Source of the DNA: an archaeon
GTDB lineage: Archaea; Asgardarchaeota; Hermodarchaeia; Hermodarchaeales; Hermodarchaeaceae
Length of the DNA stretch: 6,738 nucleotides
Assembly: GCA_016550415.1 (NCBI GenBank)
Contig: JABXGU010000067.1
Location: 1-6,738 of the forward strand
Direction of reading: 5' to 3'
Part shown: in pieces, positions 1-5,821 of the stretch
Layout: each line of letters begins with the position of its first letter
Numbering within the stretch: the stretch's first letter is position 1
Notes under the pieces: model-generated
What the model was told of the DNA's origin: nothing
The model's database searches: none
Seen by the model: the letters and a program-made list of their open reading frames with translations, nothing else
Translations under genes and position numbers: made by a program

Positions 1-540
1 ACCTTCCGCCATGTATAAAGGAACGGCAACTGACAACCCTTCTGGGATATTATGCAAAGCGATAGCGAATGCTAAAATCAATCCAAGTTCAATAGAGACA
101 AGGCTTCCGCTCAAAGTAACAAGGCCTTCAGGAAAATTATGAAGGGCGATTCCTAAAGCCACCAGTGTTCCTGTTCTTCGCAGGGGCTTATCATAACCCA
201 TATCCTCTCCCTCTGAAGCAATTTCATCTTTATAATCGTGAGGAATAATAAAATCTAAGAAAGCCATGAAACACATTCCAGCCATGAATGCCAAAGTAAC
301 TGCTGTAAATGGAAGCTGATTCCCGCTTCCAAAAACTGCTGTTAATTCCTCCATTGCATGTGGAATCATCTCAAGGAAAGAAATACCAATCATTACTCCA
401 GCAGAAAAGCCCATCAAAGCGCCTAAGACTCTTTGAGAAGGCTTCTCTACAAAAAATATTACAATTGCACCTAAACCGGTAGCTAACGCTGCTAATGAAG
501 TAAGAGACAAAGCAAAAATAATTGTTTCAAAATTAGCCAC
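1..540 (-). CDS. zupT: ZIP-family metal transporter, ZupT type (3' end cut by window edge)
   Basis: Integral membrane permease that would carry Zn2+ and related divalent metals (Mn, Fe) into the cytoplasm. The 180 visible residues stay open to the window edge. Helix 1 is about residues 5-30, helix 2 about 38-60 (GFSAGVMIGISFLEMIPHA, as in ZupT), and helix 3 about 76-98. A short charged loop follows. Then come the two diagnostic metal-site helices: LHNFPEG (H134, N135, P137, E138) and LHNIPEGL (H163, N164, P166, E167). These are the binuclear metal-site motifs of bacterial ZupT, and the spacing and intervening sequence also match. ZupT proteins are about 260-270 residues, so about a third is missing off the left edge. 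The start is GTG at 540: an in-frame TGA lies four codons upstream, no ATG or TTG lies between, and a strong SD (GAGGTGA) sits 9 nt upstream. Family assignment is firm; metal preference is not readable from sequence. Confidence 0.93.
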   Translation of the reverse strand, partial: MANFETIIFALSLTSLAALATGLGAIVIFFVEKPSQRVLGALMGFSAGVMIGISFLEMIPHAMEELTAVFGSGNQLPFTAVTLAFMAGMCFMAFLDFIIPHDYKDEIASEGEDMGYDKPLRRTGTLVALGIALHNFPEGLVTLSGSLVSIELGLILAFAIALHNIPEGLSVAVPLYMAEG

Positions 541-563
541 CTCAACAATTCACCTCAACAATT
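538..563 (-). repeat. 13-bp perfect tandem duplication carrying SD and start codon of the ZIP gene
   Basis: On the minus strand the 13-mer AATTGTTGAGGTG occurs twice head to tail (563-551 and 550-538). The downstream copy supplies the GTG start codon at 540. The upstream copy supplies GAGGTGA (556-550), a 7-nt match to the archaeal anti-Shine-Dalgarno, 9 nt before that start. The GTG in the upstream copy is followed at once by AAT TGT TGA, so it cannot start the protein. The duplication therefore builds the present translation-initiation site. Confidence 0.9.
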
Positions 564-622
564 CGAGTTTCACCACATCCCAAAACAGCAGCTCACAACT
601 ATTGATTCGAATAGTTCTAGCC

Positions 623-631
623 CTTATAAAA
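623..631 (-). promoter_or_regulatory. Probable TATA box of the ZIP transporter gene
   Basis: The minus strand reads TTTTATAAG, a good archaeal box A. With the usual 25-nt or so spacing, transcription would begin near 600 and leave a leader of about 60 nt before the GTG at 540. The box is nearly symmetric (CTTATAAAA on the plus strand), so weak rightward transcription starting near 650 cannot be excluded. Confidence 0.55.
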
Positions 632-647
632 TTTAGGCATGCCTAAA
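632..647. promoter_or_regulatory. Perfect 16-bp palindrome, DtxR/IdeR/MntR-like metal repressor operator
   Basis: TTTAGGCATGCCTAAA is a perfect palindrome centred between 639 and 640. Its half-sites TTAGG...CCTAA are those known for DtxR/IdeR-family metal-dependent repressors. It directly abuts the upstream edge of the ZIP gene's TATA box, where TFB contacts the BRE. A bound repressor would therefore block pre-initiation complex assembly. A metal-uptake gene downstream is the expected target of such a regulator. The regulator itself is not in the window. The palindrome is seen directly; the regulator family is inferred. Confidence 0.65.
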
Positions 648-696
648 AGTTTGTACTTGTCATACACTTCAGCTGCAAGAATGCATAAACAATGAC

Positions 697-713
697 ATGC
701 TAATACATAGCAT
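697..713. repeat. Short inverted repeat ATGCTA-5-TAGCAT
   Basis: Perfect 6-bp arms (697-702 and 708-713) flank a 5-nt loop upstream of the ligase gene, shortly before a TATA-like ACTATATG at 721-728. It could be an operator, but arms this short in AT-rich DNA can arise by chance. Confidence 0.25.
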
Positions 714-826
714 TTCATGGACTATATGCATCAAAAAATAACAGCCGGTTGCGCAGAATCCATCCTTATATTGCCAATGACAAGCCTTTTCCTTTAATAA
801 CACCCAATATTTCTCAACTTCGATAC

Positions 827-833
827 GAGGATG
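827..833 (+). promoter_or_regulatory. Ribosome binding site that decides the ligase start
   Basis: GAGG at 827-830, within GAGGATG, lies 11 nt before the ATG at 842. The alternative TTG start at 749 has no comparable SD. The spacing is at the long end, but the protein beginning at 842 (MEKPWLKFY) has the N-terminus typical of this ligase family. Confidence 0.5.
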
Positions 834-841
834 TAAGAATT

Positions 842-2506
842 ATGGAAAAACCTTGGCTAAAATTCTATGAACCAGGCACTCCTGAGGAAATTGATATCCC
901 AGATATCCCTCTTTTCAAACTTCTCGAAAAAGCTGCTGCTGATTTCCCTGATAGCCCATACTGTGTATTCCTTGGAAACGAACGCACTTACAAGCAGGTT
1001 AACGAAGACGCAGATCGCTTGGCTGCAGCCCTTCATGATATTGGCATCAAACAAGGTGATGTTGTTGCATTGCTACTCGGTAATATGCCTCAGTTTCCAG
1101 TTGCATTCTTCGGTGCACTGAAAGCAGGAGCCATCCTCACACTCATCAACCCACTTTACCAGCCGCCTGAAATCGAGTTCCAGCTTAAAGATTCAGGAGC
1201 GAAGGCTATAATCGTAATTGACATCATGCACGATAACTATGCCAAAATCCGGGAAAACACCCCCATCAAACATACAATTGTTACTACAATGGCTGATGCA
1301 TTTCCAGGTATGCGAGTAAGTTTTGAACTCCCTGATGTAGAAGGTTACCATCTCTATGGAGAAATTCTTGAAAAATCGGAGCCCAAACCTCCGAAAATAA
1401 CGTTAGCATCAAAAGATACTCCTGCCGTGCTTCAATACACAGGCGGAACAACGGGTGTACCAAAAGGTGCAATACTCACACACAGGAACCTTGTAGCTAA
1501 CGCCCACCAATGTGCGGCTTGGATTCCATTTGTTAAACGTGGTGAAAATAGACCCACACTCGCTGTACTACCATTCTTCCACGTGTTTGGCTTAACTGTA
1601 GCACTATTGAACACAACACTACTAGCTGGACCAGTCATTTTGCATCCACGTCCAGACTTTGATCAAATCCTCCGAGACATACCTAAATATCATGTGGAGT
1701 TCTTTCCTGGTGTTCCTACAATCTATGCAGCCCTTATCAACCGTCCAGACATCGAAGAACACGACCTAAGTTCCGTAACAGCATGCCTTTCTGGAGCAGC
1801 CCCGCTCCCCATGGCTGTAGCCAAACGCTTCGAAGAAATGGCAAGCGCGAACCTTGTTGAAGGCTACGGACTAACAGAAGCTAGCCCCGTTACCCATTGC
1901 AATCCTATCCAAGAGAAACCTCCCTTCAACAAGAAACGAGAAGGATCCATTGGCATACCAGTTCCAAGCACTATCGCCAAAATAGTCGACCTAGACACTG
2001 GAACTAAAGACCTTCCACCTGGACAAATAGGCGAACTCATCATCCAAGGACCACAAGTAATGAAAGGTTATTGGAATAGACCAGAAGAAACTGCCCACCA
2101 AATCCGTGACGGATGGCTATTCACCGGCGACATCGCCAAAATGGATGAAGACGGCTACTTCTACATCGTCGACCGTGCCAAACAAATGATTGACCGAGCA
2201 GGCTTCAAGATCTACCCGCGCGAAGTTGAGGAGGTTTTGTTTACGCATCCTAAAGTTGCTGATGCGGCAGTCATTGGTATCCCTGATAAAAGTCGGGGAG
2301 AGACGGTAATGGCGTTTGTAGTATTGAAGAAGGACGAGACAGTAAGTGTTGAGGAATTGAAGTCCTTTTGCAAGGATAAACTAGCTTACTATAAACGACC
2401 AGAGTTCATCGAGTTTCGAGAAGAGCTGCCGAAAAGCATGGTGGGTAAGACATTGCGACGAGTATTACAAGAGGAATGGCTGGAGAAGCAAGGCAAAGCT
2501 GAGTGA
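842..2506 (+). CDS. Long-chain acyl-CoA synthetase-like AMP-forming ligase
   Basis: Cytosolic or membrane-peripheral enzyme of the ANL (acyl-AMP-forming) superfamily. It would convert a fatty acid, ATP and CoA to acyl-CoA, AMP and PPi. From the ATG at 842 it is 554 residues, normal for FadD-like archaeal ligases. Motifs in order: phosphate-binding loop TGGTTGVPKG at 200-209; FFHVFGL core; GYGLTE at 341-346 (adenine/Mg site); FTGD at 427-430 (ribose-binding Asp430); hinge DRAKQ from D444; IYPREVEEVL; and LPKSMVGKTLRR, with K536 the adenylation-catalytic lysine. All key residues are present. The hinge-following stretch reads IDRAGFKIYP where many relatives have a VSG-type sequence. Glu codon choice changes abruptly after about 2222: 25 GAA to 5 GAG before, 3 GAA to 11 GAG after. 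It stands alone, divergent from the ZIP gene and convergent with the operon to its right. The natural acyl chain length cannot be read; a medium-chain or aryl-acid ligase is possible. Confidence 0.9.
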   Translation: MEKPWLKFYEPGTPEEIDIPDIPLFKLLEKAAADFPDSPYCVFLGNERTYKQVNEDADRLAAALHDIGIKQGDVVALLLGNMPQFPVAFFGALKAGAILTLINPLYQPPEIEFQLKDSGAKAIIVIDIMHDNYAKIRENTPIKHTIVTTMADAFPGMRVSFELPDVEGYHLYGEILEKSEPKPPKITLASKDTPAVLQYTGGTTGVPKGAILTHRNLVANAHQCAAWIPFVKRGENRPTLAVLPFFHVFGLTVALLNTTLLAGPVILHPRPDFDQILRDIPKYHVEFFPGVPTIYAALINRPDIEEHDLSSVTACLSGAAPLPMAVAKRFEEMASANLVEGYGLTEASPVTHCNPIQEKPPFNKKREGSIGIPVPSTIAKIVDLDTGTKDLPPGQIGELIIQGPQVMKGYWNRPEETAHQIRDGWLFTGDIAKMDEDGYFYIVDRAKQMIDRAGFKIYPREVEEVLFTHPKVADAAVIGIPDKSRGETVMAFVVLKKDETVSVEELKSFCKDKLAYYKRPEFIEFREELPKSMVGKTLRRVLQEEWLEKQGKAE

Positions 2507-2546
2507 ACCTCTAGTAAAATCGATATAGACCTCACATTTCAGGTAG

Positions 2547-2625
2547 AACGATACTTCATATCGTTTAAGTCAAGTTTGGTTTTACCTAGACTGGTGTACT
2601 AAGCCCAGCTTGACTCTGCGCAGAG
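2547..2625. terminator. Convergent intergenic region with several stem-loops, possible bidirectional terminator
   Basis: Between the convergent stops at 2506 and 2638 lie several inverted repeats. AACGATA-CTTCA-TATCGTT (2547-2565) has a perfect 7-bp stem. AGTCAAG (2568-2574) pairs with CTTGACT (2609-2615). CTCTGCGCAGAG (2614-2625) is a perfect 12-bp palindrome. Short T-rich runs (2575-2583) follow the first hairpin on the plus strand. Archaeal termination depends mainly on U-tracts, which are weak here, so the terminator role is tentative although the structures are real. Confidence 0.4.
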
Positions 2626-2637
2626 ATAATGCTGATG

Positions 2638-3111
2638 CTATTTTTCGATGCTCTTTACTGTGATGAAGCCGAGGCTTGAGATTACAAGACCTACTCCGCC
2701 AAACAAGACAAGGTGACCAAAAAAGACTGAGAATATCATGTAACCATTGAGTAGAGAGTAGGCAGCCCATGTTGTTCCTGCAGCGAAGATGATGCCACCA
2801 AATGATTCAAGCACTCTGTGAGTTGTGTCTCTGAAAATAAGGCGAAGAACAAGGACGATTAAGTTGATGATAGTAACTCCCAGGAAGAGGAGAAAGAAAG
2901 CATTATACAATACAGGATGTGGCGAGTTAGGCAACCAGAACCAGAAAAGCGGAGTGACCTGAGTGAATGTGAGGTCAAAAAAGAACAAAGAAAACTCACC
3001 GATTAGATTTGGAATGATTACAAAGAGGATGGCAAACATTATGAAAATTAGACCAGCTGTTACATAACCCAAAATGTCTGTATCTTCTTGCGTATTTTCT
3101 TTCACGGACAT
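2638..3111 (-). CDS. Four-helix integral membrane protein of unknown function
   Basis: I do not recognise a family. The 157-residue protein is strongly hydrophobic, with helices at about 13-36, 68-93, 103-122 and 126-150. Between the first two lies a Phe/Trp-rich loop (FWFWLPNSPHP, about 56-66) that may lie in or near the membrane surface. The N-terminal tail (about 12 residues) is hydrophilic and the C-terminus ends in KSIEK. There is no signal-peptide cleavage site and no Cys cluster. It is the second gene of an operon: its start is 10 nt after the stop of the zinc-ribbon membrane protein gene, and its SD overlaps that stop. Two starts are possible, ATG at 3111 and GTG at 3105, each with its own SD at suitable spacing; the choice changes only two residues. 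The tight coupling suggests it works with the zinc-ribbon protein. Confidence 0.8.
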   Translation of the reverse strand: MSVKENTQEDTDILGYVTAGLIFIMFAILFVIIPNLIGEFSLFFFDLTFTQVTPLFWFWLPNSPHPVLYNAFFLLFLGVTIINLIVLVLRLIFRDTTHRVLESFGGIIFAAGTTWAAYSLLNGYMIFSVFFGHLVLFGGVGLVISSLGFITVKSIEK

Positions 3112-3129
3112 TACCTCCCTTTCACCTTT
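3112..3129 (-). promoter_or_regulatory. Two overlapping SD sites for the downstream membrane protein
   Basis: On the minus strand AAGGTGA (about 3128-3122) contains the TGA stop of the upstream zinc-ribbon gene and lies 10 nt before ATG 3111. A second SD, GGAGGT (3118-3113), is only 1 nt from that ATG, too close to serve it, but is 7 nt before GTG 3105. Each SD fits a different in-frame start. Confidence 0.6.
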
Positions 3130-3457
3130 CTATTTTTTGGCGGCGACGAATCGAGTATAAAGCGATAATGATTATCAGCAAACCAACAATAAGTAGCATC
3201 AATGGACCAATCCACCACCAAAAGTTATAGCCAATAATCATTGACCATCCCAAGACAATGATGATAAGTCCGAAGATGACACCACAGATTGCTTCACCAT
3301 AGGGAAGACCCATACATTCCTCTTCAGGACGACCTGATTCTCCGAAGCAACCCTCAGCCTTTGCACGTATTTTCTCTTCCCGAAGCGAATCACCGCATCT
3401 TGTGCAAAATTCAGCATCTTCTGCATTTTCTTTTCCACATTGGGCACATTTGACCAT
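3122..3457 (-). CDS. Zinc-ribbon, two-helix membrane protein (paralogue 1)
   Basis: 111 residues. A zinc ribbon occupies the N-terminus (C4-x2-C7 and C18-x2-C21, each pair followed by Gly) and should bind one Zn2+ on the cytoplasmic side. A charged linker follows (24-36). Next is an unusual juxtamembrane block with Cys37, Cys48 and Cys58: CFG, then PEEECMGLPYG, then AICG. Two membrane helices follow at about 56-76 and 82-103, and the tail is basic (SIRRRQKIER). The positive tail and N-terminal ribbon suggest both ends are cytoplasmic. The SD before ATG 3457 is weak (AAGGAAAT). It is the first gene of an operon with the membrane protein at 2638-3111. It is clearly homologous to the protein at 5822-6166 over its whole length. 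The molecular role is unknown; zinc-ribbon membrane proteins of this kind are common in archaea and uncharacterised. Confidence 0.88.
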   Translation of the reverse strand: MVKCAQCGKENAEDAEFCTRCGDSLREEKIRAKAEGCFGESGRPEEECMGLPYGEAICGVIFGLIIIVLGWSMIIGYNFWWWIGPLMLLIVGLLIIIIALYSIRRRQKIER

Positions 3458-3501
3458 TGTTGGTATTTCCTTTTCAATTATTTTTGTTCCAGGAATGCAC
3501 C

Positions 3502-3510
3502 CTTATAGAT
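3502..3510 (-). promoter_or_regulatory. Probable TATA box of the zinc-ribbon/membrane-protein operon
   Basis: The minus strand reads ATCTATAAG. A start 25 nt or so downstream falls near 3480, leaving a leader of about 20 nt before ATG 3457. Confidence 0.45.
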
Positions 3511-3514
3511 GATT

Positions 3515-3540
3515 CCCTTAGGTGTGTATCAACCTTAGGG
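3515..3540. promoter_or_regulatory. Imperfect inverted repeat between divergent promoters, possible shared operator
   Basis: Arms CCCTTAGGT (3515-3523) and ACCTTAGGG (3532-3540) are complementary at 8 of 9 positions across the 8-nt spacer GTGTATCA. The element lies between the leftward TATA-like box (3502-3510) and the rightward one (3544-3555), next to the upstream side of both. A dimeric regulator bound here could control both operons at once. The symmetry is visible; regulatory function is inferred. Confidence 0.5.
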
Positions 3541-3543
3541 TTC

Positions 3544-3555
3544 TTAAATTATAAT
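3544..3555 (+). promoter_or_regulatory. Probable TATA box of the radical SAM operon
   Basis: TTAAATTATAAT resembles archaeal box A. Transcription would start near 3575-3580, giving a leader of about 60 nt to ATG 3637. Confidence 0.4.
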
Positions 3556-3625
3556 GGTGTAAATCCTTAAGACAGCTCCTTTTGAGTTGGAGTGGAACAT
3601 AACTGTCAGCACCGAGTATCTATTT

Positions 3626-3629
3626 GGTG
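3626..3629 (+). promoter_or_regulatory. SD supporting the radical SAM start
   Basis: GGTG lies 7 nt before ATG 3637, a normal spacing. It sits in TCTATTTGGTG (3619-3629), an 11-mer also found at 6317-6327, 6 nt before the start of the last gene in the window. Confidence 0.5.
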
Positions 3630-3636
3630 TTTATCA

Positions 3637-5061
3637 ATGAGAGTTCTCTTTGTTGAGCCCCCGAAAAAAACATGGTTTTTAATGGGTGAATACCTTCCGC
3701 CTCCCTATGGAATATTGTCCCTTGCATCATACCTAGAAAAACACAATAACTCAGTTGATATTGAAGTACTTGATTGTCAAGCTGAAGGCGTCGATTGGAG
3801 AGGTTTGGAGAAACGTATTGAAACCTTTAGACCAGATGTTATAGCACCTAGTGCCCTAGCCACATGCAATACTTTCACTGTATTGCGGACACTGGAAATC
3901 GCTAAAAAAGTTGATCCGACAATAACAACTGTTGTGGGGGGTCAGCATTTCACAGCGACAGCTCAACAAAGCTTAGAATTGTATCCAAATCTCTATGTTA
4001 TTGTACGAGGTGAAGGTGAGCAAACATTTTCTGAACTTATTCAAGTTCTAGAAACGGAACAATCATTTTCAAAAGTAAGAGGATTATCATTTCTAAGAGA
4101 GAAAAATATCTTTCATACAGATGATAGGCCTCTAATTGAAAATTTGGATACTCTTCCCTTTCCCGGTTATCATTTTGTAAGAGAGAACATGAAAAAGTAC
4201 CACTTTGCTATGATGGCGGGCAAAGACGCACCTTATGCGCTTATTGAAGGCTCCCGTGGTTGTGAACACCATTGTACCTTCTGTTCACAATGGCGATTTT
4301 GGAGGGGATGCAACCGTTCGAAATCTCCAAAGCGTATTGCTGAAGAATTTGAGTACTGCCACAAAGAATTTGGAACTAAATTTATGTGGCTAACTGATGA
4401 CAACTTTGGACTAGGACAACGAGCTAGCAGACTTTGTGATGAGATAATAAATCAGGGATTAAGCACAGAAATTATGTGGTTCATGCAAGCCCGATCTGAT
4501 GATATTATTGAACATCAGAATGTCCTACCAAAACTTCGTAAAGCAGGTAACTATTGGATTCTGGTAGGACTAGAGAGTCACAGTTCTGAAACCCTTAATG
4601 AATTCAATAAGGACATCGATCCCTCCAAGGCAAAACAAGCAATGAGTTTGCTGAAACAGAATGATATCTTCGCCCAAGCAACTATCATTATTGGGAACCG
4701 AAAAGACTCCCATGAGTCCCTCAATGAGCTCCGCAAATGGATTAACGAAGTCAACCCGGATATTTCGATTTTTATGATTTTGACCCCATTTCCTGGTACT
4801 GAACTCTATCAAGTAGCTTCACGAAATGGATGGATTGAAGAAGACAATTGGGGTGTCTATGATATGGTCCATGCTATTATGCCGACAGAAAAACTCTCCA
4901 GAGAAGAGGTCCAAGAAGAATTGTACAAATGCTATCGTGGATTTTATGGTTCTTGGAAACGCCGGATAACAGGGCTTTTTTCTACAAACGCCCTTAAGCG
5001 AAGAACCTACCGATACCTAATGCGTCAAGGAGTTTTGAAAGCCCTTAGGGGATTTTTCTAA
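3637..5061 (+). CDS. B12-binding-domain radical SAM protein (COG1032/BchE-like)
   Basis: Cytoplasmic, probably membrane-associated radical enzyme of 474 residues. The N-terminal B12-binding Rossmann-type domain (about 1-140) starts MRVLFVEPPK and contains YGILSLASYLE, VVGGQHFTAT and VRGEGEQTF, all hallmarks of the family. The canonical DxHxxG cobalamin-ligand motif reads D46-C-Q48-A-E-G51, so His is replaced by Gln and any cobalamin would not be held by the usual lower ligand. The radical SAM barrel (about 195-400) carries the [4Fe-4S] motif C209-x3-C213-x2-C216 (CEHHCTFC) after EGSRG. A short basic C-terminal region follows and has no predicted helix. The start at ATG 3637 is preferred over GTG 3592 because it has an SD and begins at the first strand of the domain. 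It is co-transcribed with the membrane protein 2 nt downstream. Relatives include Mg-protoporphyrin cyclases, hopanoid and lipid modifiers, and methyltransferases; the substrate cannot be assigned. Confidence 0.9.
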   Translation: MRVLFVEPPKKTWFLMGEYLPPPYGILSLASYLEKHNNSVDIEVLDCQAEGVDWRGLEKRIETFRPDVIAPSALATCNTFTVLRTLEIAKKVDPTITTVVGGQHFTATAQQSLELYPNLYVIVRGEGEQTFSELIQVLETEQSFSKVRGLSFLREKNIFHTDDRPLIENLDTLPFPGYHFVRENMKKYHFAMMAGKDAPYALIEGSRGCEHHCTFCSQWRFWRGCNRSKSPKRIAEEFEYCHKEFGTKFMWLTDDNFGLGQRASRLCDEIINQGLSTEIMWFMQARSDDIIEHQNVLPKLRKAGNYWILVGLESHSSETLNEFNKDIDPSKAKQAMSLLKQNDIFAQATIIIGNRKDSHESLNELRKWINEVNPDISIFMILTPFPGTELYQVASRNGWIEEDNWGVYDMVHAIMPTEKLSREEVQEELYKCYRGFYGSWKRRITGLFSTNALKRRTYRYLMRQGVLKALRGFF

Positions 5062-5063
5062 TA

Positions 5064-5810
5064 ATGGCGTTACGGTATTCTCTTAATCAACTTCCAATTA
5101 TCTTCCTTTTGATTTCTTTAGCAACACTCTGTCTCCTCCCCATACTCACATTCTACGCCCCAGTTGCCGGACAAGCCATCCCATATGAGAAACAAGTAGT
5201 GGGTACAATTTTCAGTATCATATGTGTCCTTGGCATATTGGCAGGAATTGTGCCTTCAAGATGTTCACAGCTTTTTCATTTCAAAAGAGAGAGAAAAGAG
5301 CCGATGAAGACTTCAAAAGCAACAGAATCACTCAAACCCCCAATAGTGACAAGAGGACACCATCCAACTTGTGGTCATTACTCCACCCATGTTCTTCAAT
5401 TGGGTTCTACAATCCTTTGCACAGGCTGTACGGGGCTTGTCATAGGAGGACTAATAGCACTTGTTGGGAGTGCACTATTCTTTTTCCTTGGATGGACTCT
5501 CCCATTGATATTCGTATTTTATTGGTTTGGATTTCTGTGTGTAGTTGTCGGACTCTTACAGCATTTCCTATACAAGGCACTGAAAGTATTATCAGGATTT
5601 GTGCGGATAATTGTGAATGCGTTCTTCGTAATTGGAGTGTTTTTCCTTCTCGTTACCACTGTTGAAATTACACAATTCTTCGCTCTCGAGGTGTATCTTC
5701 TTTTGCTTATTGTCTACTGGATTTTCACGCGGATTATGATGTCTAAACGTGAGCATCACTTGGTTTGCACTGAATGTGGTGACCAAGCTTGTCATCTTTC
5801 AAAGGCATAG
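5064..5810 (+). CDS. DUF2085-like multi-pass membrane protein with Cys-rich C-terminal tail
   Basis: 248 residues with about six membrane helices: 10-32, 44-64, then a basic loop (72-98), then about 120-143, 147-168, 182-202 and 206-224. Just before helix 3 is a Cys/His cluster: C103, H105 and H109 in CGHYSTH, then C119-x2-C122 in ILCTGCTGL. This resembles the conserved cytoplasm-proximal cluster of DUF2085 (a Cys pair followed by Gly and a helix) and could bind a metal. The C-terminal tail adds C235-x2-C238 and C243 (VCTECGDQACH), possibly a second, degenerate ribbon. ATG 5064 comes 2 nt after the radical SAM stop, with AGGGGAT 11 nt upstream inside that gene, so translation is probably coupled. 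The convergent neighbour's stop is only 11 nt beyond its own. Function is unknown; co-expression suggests it anchors, supplies or accepts something for the radical SAM enzyme. The DUF2085 link rests on motif resemblance only. Confidence 0.82.
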   Translation: MALRYSLNQLPIIFLLISLATLCLLPILTFYAPVAGQAIPYEKQVVGTIFSIICVLGILAGIVPSRCSQLFHFKRERKEPMKTSKATESLKPPIVTRGHHPTCGHYSTHVLQLGSTILCTGCTGLVIGGLIALVGSALFFFLGWTLPLIFVFYWFGFLCVVVGLLQHFLYKALKVLSGFVRIIVNAFFVIGVFFLLVTTVEITQFFALEVYLLLLIVYWIFTRIMMSKREHHLVCTECGDQACHLSKA

Positions 5811-5821
5811 TGTAGCTGCCT

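Larger units (their letters stand above)
564..841. other. Divergent intergenic region between ZIP and acyl-CoA ligase genes
   Basis: Together with the repeat next to it, this gives about 300 bases without a gene. It holds a TATA box and palindromic operator for the ZIP gene, a 6-bp inverted repeat at 697-713, and weak TATA-like stretches for the ligase (ACTATATG at 721-728; TTTAATAA at 792-799). I see no RNA gene and no convincing small ORF. The ligase frame stays open leftward to a TTG at 749, but that extension does not look like protein of this family. Confidence 0.7.

Noticed and set aside
681..731. ATGCAT repeated at 681 and 726 as a possible direct-repeat operator
   Set aside because: A 6-bp palindromic word recurring twice in AT-rich DNA is expected by chance.
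749..841. N-terminal extension of the acyl-CoA ligase from TTG 749
   Set aside because: No SD precedes the TTG, the 31 extra residues do not resemble the family, and ATG 842 starts the typical MEKPWLKFY N-terminus.
3592..3636. Start of the radical SAM gene at GTG 3592
   Set aside because: The 15 extra residues are not B12-domain-like; ATG 3637 has an SD and begins with the first beta strand of the domain.
5040..5052. CCCTTAGGG near the radical SAM stop, like the arms at 3515-3540
   Set aside because: It is a single arm-like word inside coding sequence without a partner, so a second operator is not supported.
5222..5665. 147-codon plus-strand ORF in another frame of the DUF2085-like gene
   Set aside because: It lies wholly inside a gene with clear membrane helices and Cys motifs, and shows no recognisable domain or SD.
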